Source: Calliopum simillimum (lineage: Eukaryota > Arthropoda > Insecta > Diptera > Lauxaniidae). Taken from it: DNA of 64,000 bases. A program made the position numbers and the translations under genes. Location of the stretch: positions 61,518,228 to 61,582,227 of the forward strand of contig OX638369.1 of assembly GCA_951812925.1 (NCBI GenBank), read 5' to 3'. The notes under the pieces were generated by a model. It did not search any database. It was not told the origin of the DNA and saw nothing but the letters and a program-made list of their open reading frames with translations. Below, in pieces: positions 1 to 9,652 of this stretch (position 1 is the stretch's first letter; each line of letters starts with the position of its first letter).

Positions 1-937
1 GTACTATTTTCATTCTACAAACATACTTTGACCTTAAAACCTTTTTCATGAAAGTACGAGTTTCGAGATCGAAAAAATGTAAACTTTGTAATAAAACACT
101 TAACAGTTAAGAGTGCTCAGTAGTCTGACGCCAATGGGTTAACACTTTCACTTTTCCGTTAGTGCATCATTTGCATTTTCTCGCTTCTCTCCATAGCAAG
201 CGGCTCAGGCACGTCTCCATCACTGATATGTTTAATCTGCTGGTTCCGTTTATTTACCCATTGATTTATTTTTCTTTGTTCAACAGTTATTTGATTGAAT
301 TTGAAAATTAAATTGTTCTTAATTTGTTTGCTTACGACACTTACCCAGCTTTCGTTGGCGTTTCAGCTGCATGTCTCCCACTTGGTTTCCGTTCCATTAA
401 ATCTCTTTTTTGTTTTATTTTTTCCTTTTTTTTTTTTTGATATTCCTTTTTTGTTTCATTTCTGTTCGTTCTACTAAATTTTGTTGTAACACTCAATGGA
501 ATGAAAATGTTGATTTCGAAAATGAAGCAGCATTCATTCATTCTCATCACAAATTGAATGTAATTAAATTAAATTTAATGAAAGGATTTTTTCAGGACCT
601 TTTCCGTTGAGTGCCATTTCTTATTTTATGAAGTATGTTCTACTTAAATGGTTGATAAATTTTTTATTTTACAAGACATCCTTCTGGTGTAATTTAATAT
701 GTCTGTAATTAAATTACATGTTTCAGGAACAAAAAAGAAAACTGTCATTTGGTGATATTTTATTTAAACAAAATAACACATAAATATTTTTAAAATGTTC
801 GTGTTTTTTTTTTTTATCACGTTCTTCTCATAGTTTGTAATTGGCTAGCTAAGTAAATATACTTAAATAAATGGCATATGCTCTTCCAGAATGCTATCGA
901 AGCTCCTAGCCCTTGTATGTCGTAGGAGCATTTTTTT
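1..937. other. AT-rich non-coding DNA
   Basis: No gene or repeat recognised. There are long T runs near 418-440 and 800-815. The short open frames at 295-610 are low-complexity Phe/Lys-rich translations of T/A tracts and overlap on both strands, so they are not convincing as genes. Confidence 0.5.
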
Positions 938-1030
938 AGACCCTGCACCCAGGGTATTTTCATGTTGTTTTTCCATTTGTAACGCAAAGCAGGAGGTGTG
1001 GCAGGTACAAAAAAGTATGTGTGACATTAC
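938..1030 (-). repeat. terminal fragment of dispersed repeat family A
   Basis: This is the reverse complement of the end of the copy at 52895-53480. It shares the CCCTGGGTG(C/T)AGGG near-palindrome followed, on this strand, by GTAACGCA and a GGAGG(T/C)GTGGCAGGTA block. Only the terminal ~90 bases are present, so it is a truncated copy. Confidence 0.6.
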
Positions 1031-2027
1031 ATACCGTATCGAATAGCATTTTGCTTTTGCATCTCCGATTTTTTTGAAATTATTGTCTTATAGTACTAGT
1101 TGAGATTAGCATTTTTTCAGAGATTAGCATCGTTTCAGAGATATAAATTTTCAAAAAACTAAAAAAGCTGCAAAAACAACATTAAGTAGTTTTTTGAAAT
1201 GCTCATAACTCCGTTTTTGTTTTCTTGGAAGACTCTCCCGTATGACTCTGTTGACACACATATTTTTTATATAAAGTCAGCCACCATTACTTAAGATTTC
1301 AAACGATCTTAAATTTTTAGGCCTTAGGCTGTTGAGTTAAACTGGAGCTCGAAATCAAGTTAATGTATCCTTCTACGATCCTGTTTTCGGATAGTTCTTT
1401 TTTTAACTCCCACATAGGCATTTGACAAAAAAGAATGACCTAATACAGGAAAGTACTCATACAGCTTTCAGATCACCCGTAGTCAGTTAAGACGAACTAA
1501 AGTCTTAGCAACGTTTTTTTTTTTTGTATTTTGTCCAATACAATCAACAAGAAACAGATCTTAATGGTTTATACGTGCCACGGTGTTATGTATTTTCTAT
1601 ATATCTGTAACAGTAACGAATAACCGCTTAAGTCCATTTTTGATCACAAGGCACAATAGTATTAATTTGTTTTATAGGTATAAGAATTACATATGTTACT
1701 TTGCCTTATGATTTAAAATCGACTAAAGCGGTTAGTTCTTACTGTTACTGATATGCAAATTAAGAACACAGAGAAAAACTGAAGTCAAAATAATTGACGA
1801 CTACGCGGTATGGTTAGAGGATTAAGGAATGTACTGACTTGTGTGGCTTTCGCCTAGGTTATGGGTCTTGCTTTATAAAAGCAAAAAAAATTAGTAATAT
1901 ATTGACAGACTTTCTAGTGTCGATTTTTTAACAATTCATATCAGTTGTTATGGAATGAAATATCTTGGCTCAGGATAATGTAAGTCCCTCAGTCATTAAC
2001 AAGTTTACAGTTCATAAGTAGTAGTAC
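1031..2027. other. non-coding DNA, nothing recognised
   Basis: AT-rich sequence without long open frames, clear inverted repeats or protein similarity that I can see. Confidence 0.4.
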
Positions 2028-2200
2028 CTGGAGACCGACCCCTGCTCGGTCAACAATCTGATTTTATTATTTTAGTCGTTGTTTTTATTCATTGCTATTT
2101 TTTGTTATGAAACTTATACCTCTTCACCTCTAATGATCATGCTTTCAAAATCATAAATAAACCGATGAGAATAATAATAAGAAAAAACTCGGAAAATATC
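2028..2200 (+). repeat. dispersed repeat, partner at 39472-39640
   Basis: Starts with TGGAGACCGA(C/T)CCCTGC and continues with TTTTTATTCAT(T/A)GCTATTTT, shared in order and orientation with 39472 onward. Similarity fades after about 170 bases. No coding content; probably two fragments of one old mobile element. Confidence 0.5.
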
Positions 2201-2574
2201 GAATGGTATAGAAATTTTTTGGTGAAATAGAATGCCCTAAAATAAATAAATTGGATATGCCACAAACCCAAAATATTTCGTCATTTGTATGGCGGCTGAA
2301 ATATCTTATCTTCAAAGGATCATAATTCGGAAAATAGAGTCCTATTGTAAAAATCCGAAACGATATTTTGATAAGAAAGATTGTGGCATTCGATGCTATT
2401 AATAAAAAAGAATTTTACCTTTTCTTGTAGCTATGCTGTACTGACGTTTTCTTCAAAAGTGCTGCAATGGATACGGATTTAGCGTCAAAAAGTACATAAG
2501 GGTACATATAAGGATTAAAAAGTTCATTCCATTGTTTTTTGTACCTGAATTATTAACCAAAATTTTTATTTTGA

Positions 2575-3310
2575 TAAAAAGTGGGCGTGGCAATTATTGA
2601 ACAGAGCCTTCTTTTCGTTATGCTTTAGATACTCATGATACAGATCCGCATACCAAATTTCATCAAAACATATTGTACCATTTGTGAGAAATAGCATTTA
2701 ATGTGTTTTACTTGTATGGGAGGTTCCACGCACACCGGCGATATTTTGCCCACTTTCAGGTCATAGGTGCCTAATAGCAAGTAGACTCCCTACAGTTAAT
2801 TTCAGAATGTTTGCTTTATTAGTTTTCTTTTTATACCGTTTTATACTTTTGTGAATGGTGTCACGCCCTTCAACGAGTTTTCCCAATATAACGGTGTATT
2901 ACATAATAACCCTTGTTTGTAGAGGTAACACCTCCTAAATTTTCATTAAAATTGTTGGAGTCCTTTTCGAGTAATATTGAATTAAAATTTTCAAGGGCCG
3001 AAAAGTGGGCGCGGCACTTCTTCGATCCCGCCCTGTTACAAGGTATTATTAAGTCGTACCCGCTCACCAAATTGTATTCAAATAGCTTGAATGGTTTGCG
3101 AGTTATAACTAAATCAATTTTAAAATTTAGGGCAGCGCCACGCCCCCTGGTGAGCATTTACAAAGTTCAAACTTACCTTATTCTTCATTGTATGTTAATA
3201 TCTAACACTATTCCAAGTTTCATTAAAATCGCTGCATCCGTTCTCGAGAAAAATTTGGGCACATATATATTTATAAATAAACATACAATTTTAAATCGTA
3301 TAAGGAGAGA
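2575..3310 (+). repeat. dispersed repeat family B, GTGGGCGTGGC type
   Basis: Collinear with about 42950-43445, including shared phrases such as CAAGTAGACT(C/T)CCTACAG, CAACGAGTTTTCCCAATATA and GAGTC(C/G)TTTTCGAG. It contains three copies of the GC-rich core in alternating orientation: TGGGAGGTTCCACGC near 2717, GTCACGCCC near 2861 and GTGGGCGCGGCAC near 3005. The open frames across it (2870-3157 minus, 2913-3323 plus) are chance frames in the repeat. Confidence 0.7.
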
Positions 3311-3690
3311 AGATAAATTATGATTTGCAGTGATCAATACTGCGGACGGGCTGATCAATTTATGCCCGAATCAAATCAAGAATAGCGAGGTAGAGTAACT
3401 AGAATTAAATATATCCTACTGCGAACCAATCCGGGTAAAATAACTTTTCAATCGCGGCATTATCTAAACGCTCATCTTATTTACTCCCAAAACAGTTCAC
3501 ATTTATTTGGCGCATTTTTACAGTTTATGTTATAGTTCTTTTCCCAAATTTTTCACTTATTCCATAAATTGTTTATCCGATTTTTACTCTTTTTTTTGCG
3601 CAATTATGCGAGCCAATTTCATTTCATTCTATTTTCTTAGTTTTTGCTTACAATTTCGGTAGAATATTTTATACATTTCGTTACTGCCGT
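3311..3690. other. AT-rich spacer
   Basis: Sequence between repeat family B and the CACAGTAAAAA element. No gene, tandem repeat or inverted repeat recognised. Confidence 0.35.
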
Positions 3691-3698
3691 CTTTACTA

Positions 3699-4418
3699 CA
3701 CAGTAAAAATTTTAGTTTAATTTTAAAACCAAAAAAAGTATTTATATAGAACAATGCCAAAAACAGTTTTAATTTTAAATTATTTTGGAATAAATAAAGA
3801 GAGGGAGAAAAATTAAAAAAAAAAAAAAAAATTAAATTTAATTGAAAAAAAAAAAACAAGACTTCCTTCCATACTGAGATTCGAACCCAGGGTACAAGAT
3901 CTAGTGTACGTAAATTACGAAGTCTTTAGCTCACTCGGCTATCAAACGTATTGACGTAGTTGTGTGAAATTTGTATTTAAACAATTGAAAAAGAAAATTT
4001 TTTTTTTTGTTATTTTGTTCTCGTTCTTTTTTTTATGCTCTTTTGATAAATAAAGTTTTTCAAATTTTGAAACTAAAAAGTCTCTCCAAGCTAAATTAAA
4101 ACTTTGATGGCATTAGTTTCAAACCAAAAGTATTAAAATTGGCGCAGAGAATATTTTAATACTTTTCTTGGACTTATTTTAAAACTAAAAATGATTAGTT
4201 TTTTGAATTTAAAGTTATTTTAGGATTGTTTTTAAGCCACTTTGGTATTAAAAAATTGAAAAAACTAAATGGTTTAAAAGTAAATATTTTTTGTGATAAA
4301 ATTAAAACCTACCGGAATAAATTTTAATCTTTTTTGGAATAAATTTTGAATTTAATACCAAAGCAGTTTAAAATCAATACCGAATGGAATCAAAAGTAAA
4401 CTATCACTTTTTACTGTG
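3699..4418. mobile_element. non-autonomous inverted-repeat element, CACAGTAAAAA ends, TA flanks
   Basis: The left end CACAGTAAAAA (3699) is mirrored by TTTTTACTGTG ending at 4418, and TA flanks both sides (3697-3698, 4419-4420). The interior is A/T-rich with many TTTTAAAAC-like words in both orientations, so the element is partly self-complementary. No transposase is present. TA flanks suggest a Tc1/mariner-superfamily MITE, which is inference. A tRNA-derived repeat (3858-3960) sits inside it. Confidence 0.6.
3858..3960 (-). repeat. tRNA-derived SINE head
   Basis: On the minus strand a box A-like TAGCCGAGTGAG (about 3932-3943) is followed by a box B-like GGTTCGAATCT (3878-3888), the order of an internal Pol III promoter in a tRNA gene. 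The A-to-B spacing of about 55 bases fits a long-variable-arm (Leu/Ser-like) tRNA. Long T runs follow downstream on that strand. I could not fold a full acceptor stem, so I call it a tRNA-derived retroposon, not a functional tRNA gene. Confidence 0.5.
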
Positions 4419-4734
4419 TACATTCATTACTTCTGTAGTACTTGTCTTAATTATTTTAATAAATTCAGTTTCTCGAGTAGAATATCCGACCGACAGACTG
4501 ACAGGAGACAAGTTAAATATTATTTTTTCAAGTTATAGTTGAAGTTGGGGCACAGGACATTGAATTGAATAAATTGCTTTAAATGAGTTTGCTGCACTTT
4601 GTTTTTTTTTTTTTTGATTTAAAAACAACAAAAAAAATAATGAAAACTAATAAAAGCGGCATTTCTCTGGAAACTATCATATATATCGGACGATAATAGG
4701 AAGCATTTGCAAAAAACAGTTATAGCTGCTTGTC

Positions 4735-4990
4735 ATAGATGGCAAACCATCCACAATTATGGTTATTTCGGCCAGAAGCGATTTAATTGACTTCCGCATT
4801 CACCAGATTCAACAGCTCTTGACTGTTTTCTTTGTGGTGATTTGGAAGATAGAGAGTACGTTCATAAGCTAAGGATATTCCAGCAATTAAAAAAGCAATA
4901 TTTGCGAAGAATCGATGTCATAACACCTAAAATTTTTGCGGATTCTTATGAAAAATGTTTTGAAAAGAAAACTTACCAAAAAATAATGAA
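4735..4990 (+). pseudogene. decayed DDE transposase C-terminal fragment
   Basis: The plus frame reads LPHSPDSTALDCFLCGDLED followed by a basic helical tail containing ITPKIFADSYEKCFEK. This matches the end of the Tc1/mariner-like DDE transposases common in insects, whose consensus is roughly PPRSPDLTPLDFFLWG then a LEELKxxI...ITPE region. The third catalytic acidic residue would be the D in ALDCF. An in-frame TGA near 4788 interrupts the motif, and no N-terminal DNA-binding region is found upstream. Only about 85 codons remain of a protein usually 300-400 residues long. No terminal repeats could be assigned. It is inert; subfamily unassigned. Confidence 0.6.
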
Positions 4991-5429
4991 GACGGTTCAT
5001 TTTGGTCCTCTGTTTCGTATTGAAGATGGAACGTCTCCTACAATAGCAAACCAGATAGACCCCACCTCAACGAATCCCACTTTCGCTCATACAAAATCAG
5101 ATATTTCTCTGAGTTTAAGCTTTTGATAAATTTCCTCAAATTCTTTTCCAAGAAATATCTTCGTTATCATGTTAATACGCTACATCGATATCATAGAGCG
5201 CTATAGTCCTATTTTCACTTTTTGCGATTTTGAGCTTTTTGTAGTTATGGTATCCTTGTAGTTTCTTCACCGAGTGGAAAACTGTGGGATGTCAAAATAA
5301 CACTAAGACACCAAAATATTCGAGAATTAAAAATAAATCTTATCTGCTTGTACTTAGTTTTTTGAACAGCGCAAATGTGCTACATATCTCCATATTCTAA
5401 GTTAATAGTATTTTGACATCAAATCTCTT
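4991..5429. other. non-coding DNA
   Basis: Continues the open frame of the transposase remnant to 5126 without recognisable similarity, then ordinary AT-rich sequence with TATCATAGAGCGCTATAG near 5190. Confidence 0.35.
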
Positions 5430-5815
5430 CATTACTCTTAAAGCTTAAAGATATAGCTAAATATAACATTAAACGTGTTCTTCTTGAATGGGAGGTGCCA
5501 CACCCATTGGTGATATTTTTCTAACTTTAATGGTGGAAATATTACTTTAATAACAATAATTACTTTATTAGATCTTTTAGTATAACGTATTGCGAGCGAT
5601 GCCACGCCTTTATTCGAGTTATCCGAACATAATGACATACCACATATACATCTTGGTTATCAGAAGTAATTAGAGGATTTTTAGAGTAATATTGAATCAA
5701 ATTGTTCTAATTGTTAAAAAGAGGGCGTGGCACTTCAACCTCTAATTTTTGGTCTATTGCAACGTATTGTCAGTCACCACCCCTCCACAAAATTTTCAGT
5801 CTTGGTAATTAATAG
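5430..5815 (+). repeat. GCCACGCCC-type dispersed repeat fragment
   Basis: Three spaced cores: TGGGAGGTGCCACACCC near 5490, GATGCCACGCC near 5597 and GAGGGCGTGGCAC near 5722, about 110-125 bases apart. Wording between them (GAGTTATCCGAACATAATG, CCAAAT-type linkers) resembles families A and B. Non-coding. Confidence 0.55.
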
Positions 5816-6030
5816 TTAATAAGTAGGTGTTTCACGACCGTTTCGAGGATAAAATCATCCCCCAATTTGAAATTCGGCATCTTAAAAACCCAATTGCTTT
5901 GGAAAAACAAGGTTCCGAAATTTTGGATACTCAATAATCTCCGGCAGCTTTTTCAGGACCAAGACCAAGACCGAGATCAAAACTTAATGACCAAGATCAA
6001 GACCGAGACCGGGACTAAATATACTATACG
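5816..6030 (+). repeat. truncated copy of the ACCAAG-rich hAT-type element
   Basis: Collinear with 12928-13090 of the intact element at 12804-13207: shared GGTGTTTCACG, GGCATCT(T/C)AAAAACCCAA and the (GA)CCAAGA purine-rich minisatellite. It lacks both TAGTGATGAGCAAA ends, so it is a partial copy. Confidence 0.6.
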
Positions 6031-6780
6031 TAAAATTATTCGATACTATATATCGTTATACAAAAATATCAGCCAATTTTTCTTTTACTTTTGCCCATAA
6101 TTAAAAAAATGGAGATAGGACCATAGCGCTCTAAACTATCGACATATATCTTTATGAATCTAGAAAATAAATCTTCGAAAACACTTTGTCCCACAGTACA
6201 ATAAGGAATTGTGCTGATTATGGATTCAATTTCTGGTCTTACAACAAAATAATGATAATAATAATACATTTGTAATTGTAATTGTTGCATAATGACCAAG
6301 CGAAATCTAAGAAAAACTTTCTTAATTGCAACTTGTAGTGGTAGTTGTTGTTATTGTTTTTGTTGTAGTTGTTAATAGTCTTAATTGTCATTTTGTTGTT
6401 GGTGCTGCCATTTCAAAAGTTAGTGATTGCTGTTTTGGATGCTCGTTTTGTTGTTGCATTTGCGGTTAGTTTGGTCCTTTGCAACAACAATGCCACATTA
6501 AATGAATGGTTGAATGGTTCACACAGATGATTTGGTGAAATGTTCTGTTTATGAGCTTTTGGTAGATTTTGAAATTACGAGTATCTTCACCTAATGCATA
6601 TTTGATTATCTAAATTTGTAACCCACAACATCGGTCAGCAAAATTTAAGAAAAGTTTAATGAAATTAACACCACACGCGAGGCAAGCGTGCGGGTTTCAA
6701 ATAATTAGTTTGCTCATTATCTTGCTATATGGATGAAGGTTTGATTTTTTTATCACGAATAAGTATTGCAATTAATTTTC
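6031..6780. other. non-coding DNA with GTT/AAT triplet runs
   Basis: Contains ATAATGATAATAATAATAC (~6250) and GTAGTTGTTGTTATTG-type runs (6336-6480) typical of fly introns and intergenic DNA. No repeat partner in the window, so it may be older single-copy sequence. Confidence 0.4.
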
Positions 6781-6861
6781 AGTGTTAAATTTCATGCTTT
6801 ATTTACGACATAACAAGGGTCGTCCGACTGAAAAAGGTACAGATCGAGTTTTTTTACATAA

Positions 6862-6916
6862 ATCGGGGAGAGTCGGGAGAAAATCGGGGACAGTCGGGAG
6901 AAAATCGGGGACTGAT
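6862..6916 (+). repeat. 22-bp minisatellite
   Basis: About two and a half copies of a unit beginning AGTCGGGAGAAAATCGGGGA, period 22. It encodes repeating VGRKSGT in one frame, but the surrounding frame (6782-7042) has no recognisable similarity. Confidence 0.7.
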
Positions 6917-7036
6917 AAATTTTGGGAAAACCAATTACTGATGAGCAAAACCAAAAGATTCTTTTCTTCAAAGCACGGTACAATTTTGTTTGTCAGTTTA
7001 AAAATTAAAACATTTGTATCAAAGAAAAATAAAATA

Positions 7037-7931
7037 GAGTAATTTAGGGTAATGTGGTTACCTTTTTCTTTTTTACCAATTTCTACCAAAGTAATGGTAG
7101 TAGGTAAGCTTGGTCAATTTATTTGTATTAGTTATTCTATTGTTTTTACTATTTGATAATTTATGTACTAAAATATTAACATTTTCAAGAGTGAGGCCAG
7201 TTAAATTGAAAGTACCTAAAAATAGCTGAAAAAGAAAAGTGTCGGGTAATGGGGCTCACCCTGCCCATTTCCTAAAGAAGTGCCGTTATTCGCAAATTTT
7301 GTTGACTAAAAGTCGAGTAGTAATTTTTAAGATTATATTTGCTATGAAATAGCTTTATATTCTTATTAAATAATATTTTCTGGTAAGATAAACCAAATTC
7401 ATACTAACATGTGAATAAGTAAGAAGGGTTATCGAATCATACGTAAAATAGTACTCCACATTACTCAAACTCGGGTATCCTACACATGCAATTAGCTTTT
7501 TATGGTGTAATAGTAGTCAAAGTTGATATACGGTATATAATATGGGGTAGTCCACATTACCCGAATACATCACGTTTTTGAAATAATCATTGATTATATA
7601 AAAGAAATGTAAAATCAGACTTGCTAATGCATTTTTTCGTTGAATAATAGATCCACAATTGCATTAGAGTTATTTGAATTTTAGAAAACTGAGTTCTGAG
7701 GAAGTAACTTAGTTATTCACCAAGTACTACAAATAAGTCAACTTGACCTCACAGCATATGCTAAGAATTTCACACGAATAATTAGCATTATAGAAAAGCC
7801 AAAGAGCGTAAAGAATATGTTTTCCGCTTTTTATTGTGCACAAATAACCAGAATTGTTGTGCAGTCTTTAATATGAGAAATAAAAGGGTGCACCACATTA
7901 CCCGCATAGTCCACATTACCCTTAATTACTC
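7037..7931. mobile_element. TA-flanked element with repeated word CCACATTACCC
   Basis: The left end GAGTAATTTAGGGTAATGTG (from 7037) is matched inversely at the right end (to 7931) with one change over 21 bases. TA flanks both ends (7035-7036, 7932-7933). The word GGGTAATG(T/G)GG or its complement recurs inside: 7246, 7552, 7888 and 7909. No transposase survives. Architecture matches the other TA-type elements of the window. Confidence 0.75.
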
Positions 7932-8277
7932 TATTGATTTTTTCGTAAACAAAAATTCTTTAGCATTAGGTAAGTGAACCGTTCATTTTGAAAGTGTAGC
8001 AAGTCCAAAACGTAAGTGTCATAATGCCATAATACGAATTGGCTGACATTTTGTTGCTGATGAATAAAATCTGATTTCACGAAAAGTTTACTTGATGGTA
8101 TAAAATTCATGGCAATAAGTTGATTTTGATGGGCATTATGCACAAGTAAATTTGGATTAAGACTGCTGATGCGCATAATCGCTGTCGTCTGTCTACCCTA
8201 TTAGTTGTCTAACATGGACTTACTTTTTAGAGAGTGCAACAAAACAAAACTATGTTCAATTTTTTTTCTGACAACCG
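7932..8277. other. spacer, nothing recognised
   Basis: AT-rich sequence between two inserted elements; the minus-strand frame 7931-8176 has no recognisable similarity. Confidence 0.4.
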
Positions 8278-8283
8278 TACATA

Positions 8284-8640
8284 CCCAACGGGAAGAAAGG
8301 AAGCTGCTTCCAAGAAGAGCGCATTAGAAGCACATCACTCGTAGCATACACATTTTTTTAAGTTCAAAAGCTGTTAAAAGTAAATAAGTCTACCAACAGT
8401 TACAGAAAAAATTAAATTTTTGTGAAATGGAACTTAAAATTTTCTTCCAAATGTTTGCTTCCACTCAACTTCTGCGGAAGCGTATTTGAAGCGTATTTCA
8501 TGTGTTTCCAAAGTTGCGCATCTTCGCAAGGACATGCTCTGTTGAAAAAGATAAGCAGTGAGAACAGCACTGGAAGTAGTTTCTTGCTTCCCTAGAAGCA
8601 CAACTGAAGGCGTTTCAACGCGCTTCCGTTTCCCGTTGGG
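8284..8640. mobile_element. 357-bp MITE, CCCAACGGG ends, TACATA duplication
   Basis: Begins CCCAACGGGAA (8284) and ends TTCCCGTTGGG (8640). The 6-bp TACATA is duplicated exactly at 8278-8283 and 8641-8646. The interior is filled with AAGC...CTTC words (GGAAGCTGCTTCC, GAAGCACA, GCGCTTCCG) like those of the larger CCCAAGGGG elements, so the two are probably related. Non-coding; superfamily not assigned. Confidence 0.85.
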
Positions 8641-8667
8641 TACATAATGTATGTATGTATGTGTAGC

Positions 8668-8718
8668 ATGTGAAGAAAACATTGATATGTGTATAAATAT
8701 GTATAAAGAATGTTATGG
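8668..8718 (+). repeat. 51-bp direct repeat, left copy
   Basis: ATGTGAAGAAAACATTGATA and the following bases up to TGTTATGG recur almost unchanged at 9602-9652, immediately on the other side of the composite element at 8719-9601. Far too long for an ordinary transposon target duplication. Confidence 0.8.
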
Positions 8719-9601
8719 CCCAAGGGGAAAAGAAGTGCTTCGAAAACCCTTCTGAAGTGCATCCTTTTCACCAATAAGCGCTTCCGTAAGAACAATACTT
8801 TCTATTTAGCATTGCATGTCATAGGATGTAAGCGAGCAGAAACTTACCGCAGCCTTAACAAAAAAGAGTTTTTAAAGCGCTTATTTGTAATGCTGCGGTA
8901 AGCGTTTTTTCAATAAAATTAAAAAAAAAAAGAAAAAAAAAACTGGCCGCGCCAGGATTTGAATCCACGACCGTCTGCGTGGAAGATATTTTTTCTTACA
9001 TTTACCAACCCTTTAGACCGCTACACCAATGCCCAATGATATGAAGAGGTATTAAATTTGTATATTAAGCAAATATTGTCCAAACAGAATTTGACATACA
9101 AATGCTCCTGCAGCATTACATAGAATCATTGTGCAATCAGTTTCAATTCAAGTAAGCAAAAGTAAATTAATAAGAGAAAGGAAAATAGAAAAGTGAAACA
9201 AAAAAAGGTTGAATAAAAAATATTTTAATCAAAAAAAAAAATAAAAAAAAGGAAAAAAAAAAATCACGCGTGTTGGGTTTGAACTCACGTTGTTCTTACT
9301 GCAGCCTGACATGGAATCATTGTGTAATCAATTTCAATTCAAAAGTAAATTAATAAGAGAAAGGAAAATAGAAAATTGAAATAAAAGATGTTGAATAAAA
9401 AATATTCAAATAAAAAAAAAATAAAGCAGAAAAAAGTAAATAAAAGTAAAGAAGAAAAAAATCACCCGGGCTGGGTTCGAACTCACGTTGTTCTTACTGC
9501 AGCCTTATAAAAAATCATTGTGAAAGTGCTTCTAAATTTCTATGGGGACAAGCACTTTTGAAGTGCTTGGATCAGAAGCGCTAGAAATTTTTCCTCTTGG
9601 G
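8719..9601 (-). mobile_element. composite MITE with tRNA-like boxes, CCCAAGGGG ends
   Basis: Starts CCCAAGGGGAAAAGAAGTGC and ends TTTTTCCTCTTGGG. Internal order, inverted relative to the copies at 53.7-55.2 kb: AAGCGCTT-rich arm, A-rich tract, tRNA-like segment (8943-9040), then two ~190-bp sub-repeats each with GGGTT(T/C)GAACTCACGTTG and CTGCAGCC, then AAGCACTTTTGAAGTGCTT. Other copies: 34880-35780, 53699-54569 and 54579-55222. No protein coded. Confidence 0.8.
8943..9040 (-). repeat. tRNA-like segment (box A and box B) in the composite MITE
   Basis: The minus strand reads TGGTGTAGCGGTCTAAAGGG (box A-like, near 9010-9030) then GGATTCAAATCCTGGCG (box B-like, near 8950-8966) and a long T run that could terminate Pol III. 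Same segment as 54250-54345 and 54895-54990. Confidence 0.55.
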
Positions 9602-9652
9602 ATGTGAAGAAAATATTGATACGTGCATAAATATGTATAAAGAATGTTATGG
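9602..9652 (+). repeat. 51-bp direct repeat, right copy
   Basis: Right partner of 8668-8718, with about three differences (TACGTGC for TATGTGT). Confidence 0.8.

Noticed and set aside
295..610. Overlapping open frames of 60-69 codons on both strands
   Set aside because: Mostly Phe/Leu or Lys runs from T/A tracts; no similarity and mutual overlap.
2870..3323. 95- and 136-codon opposite frames
   Set aside because: They lie in dispersed repeat B, whose other copy near 43 kb does not keep them open.
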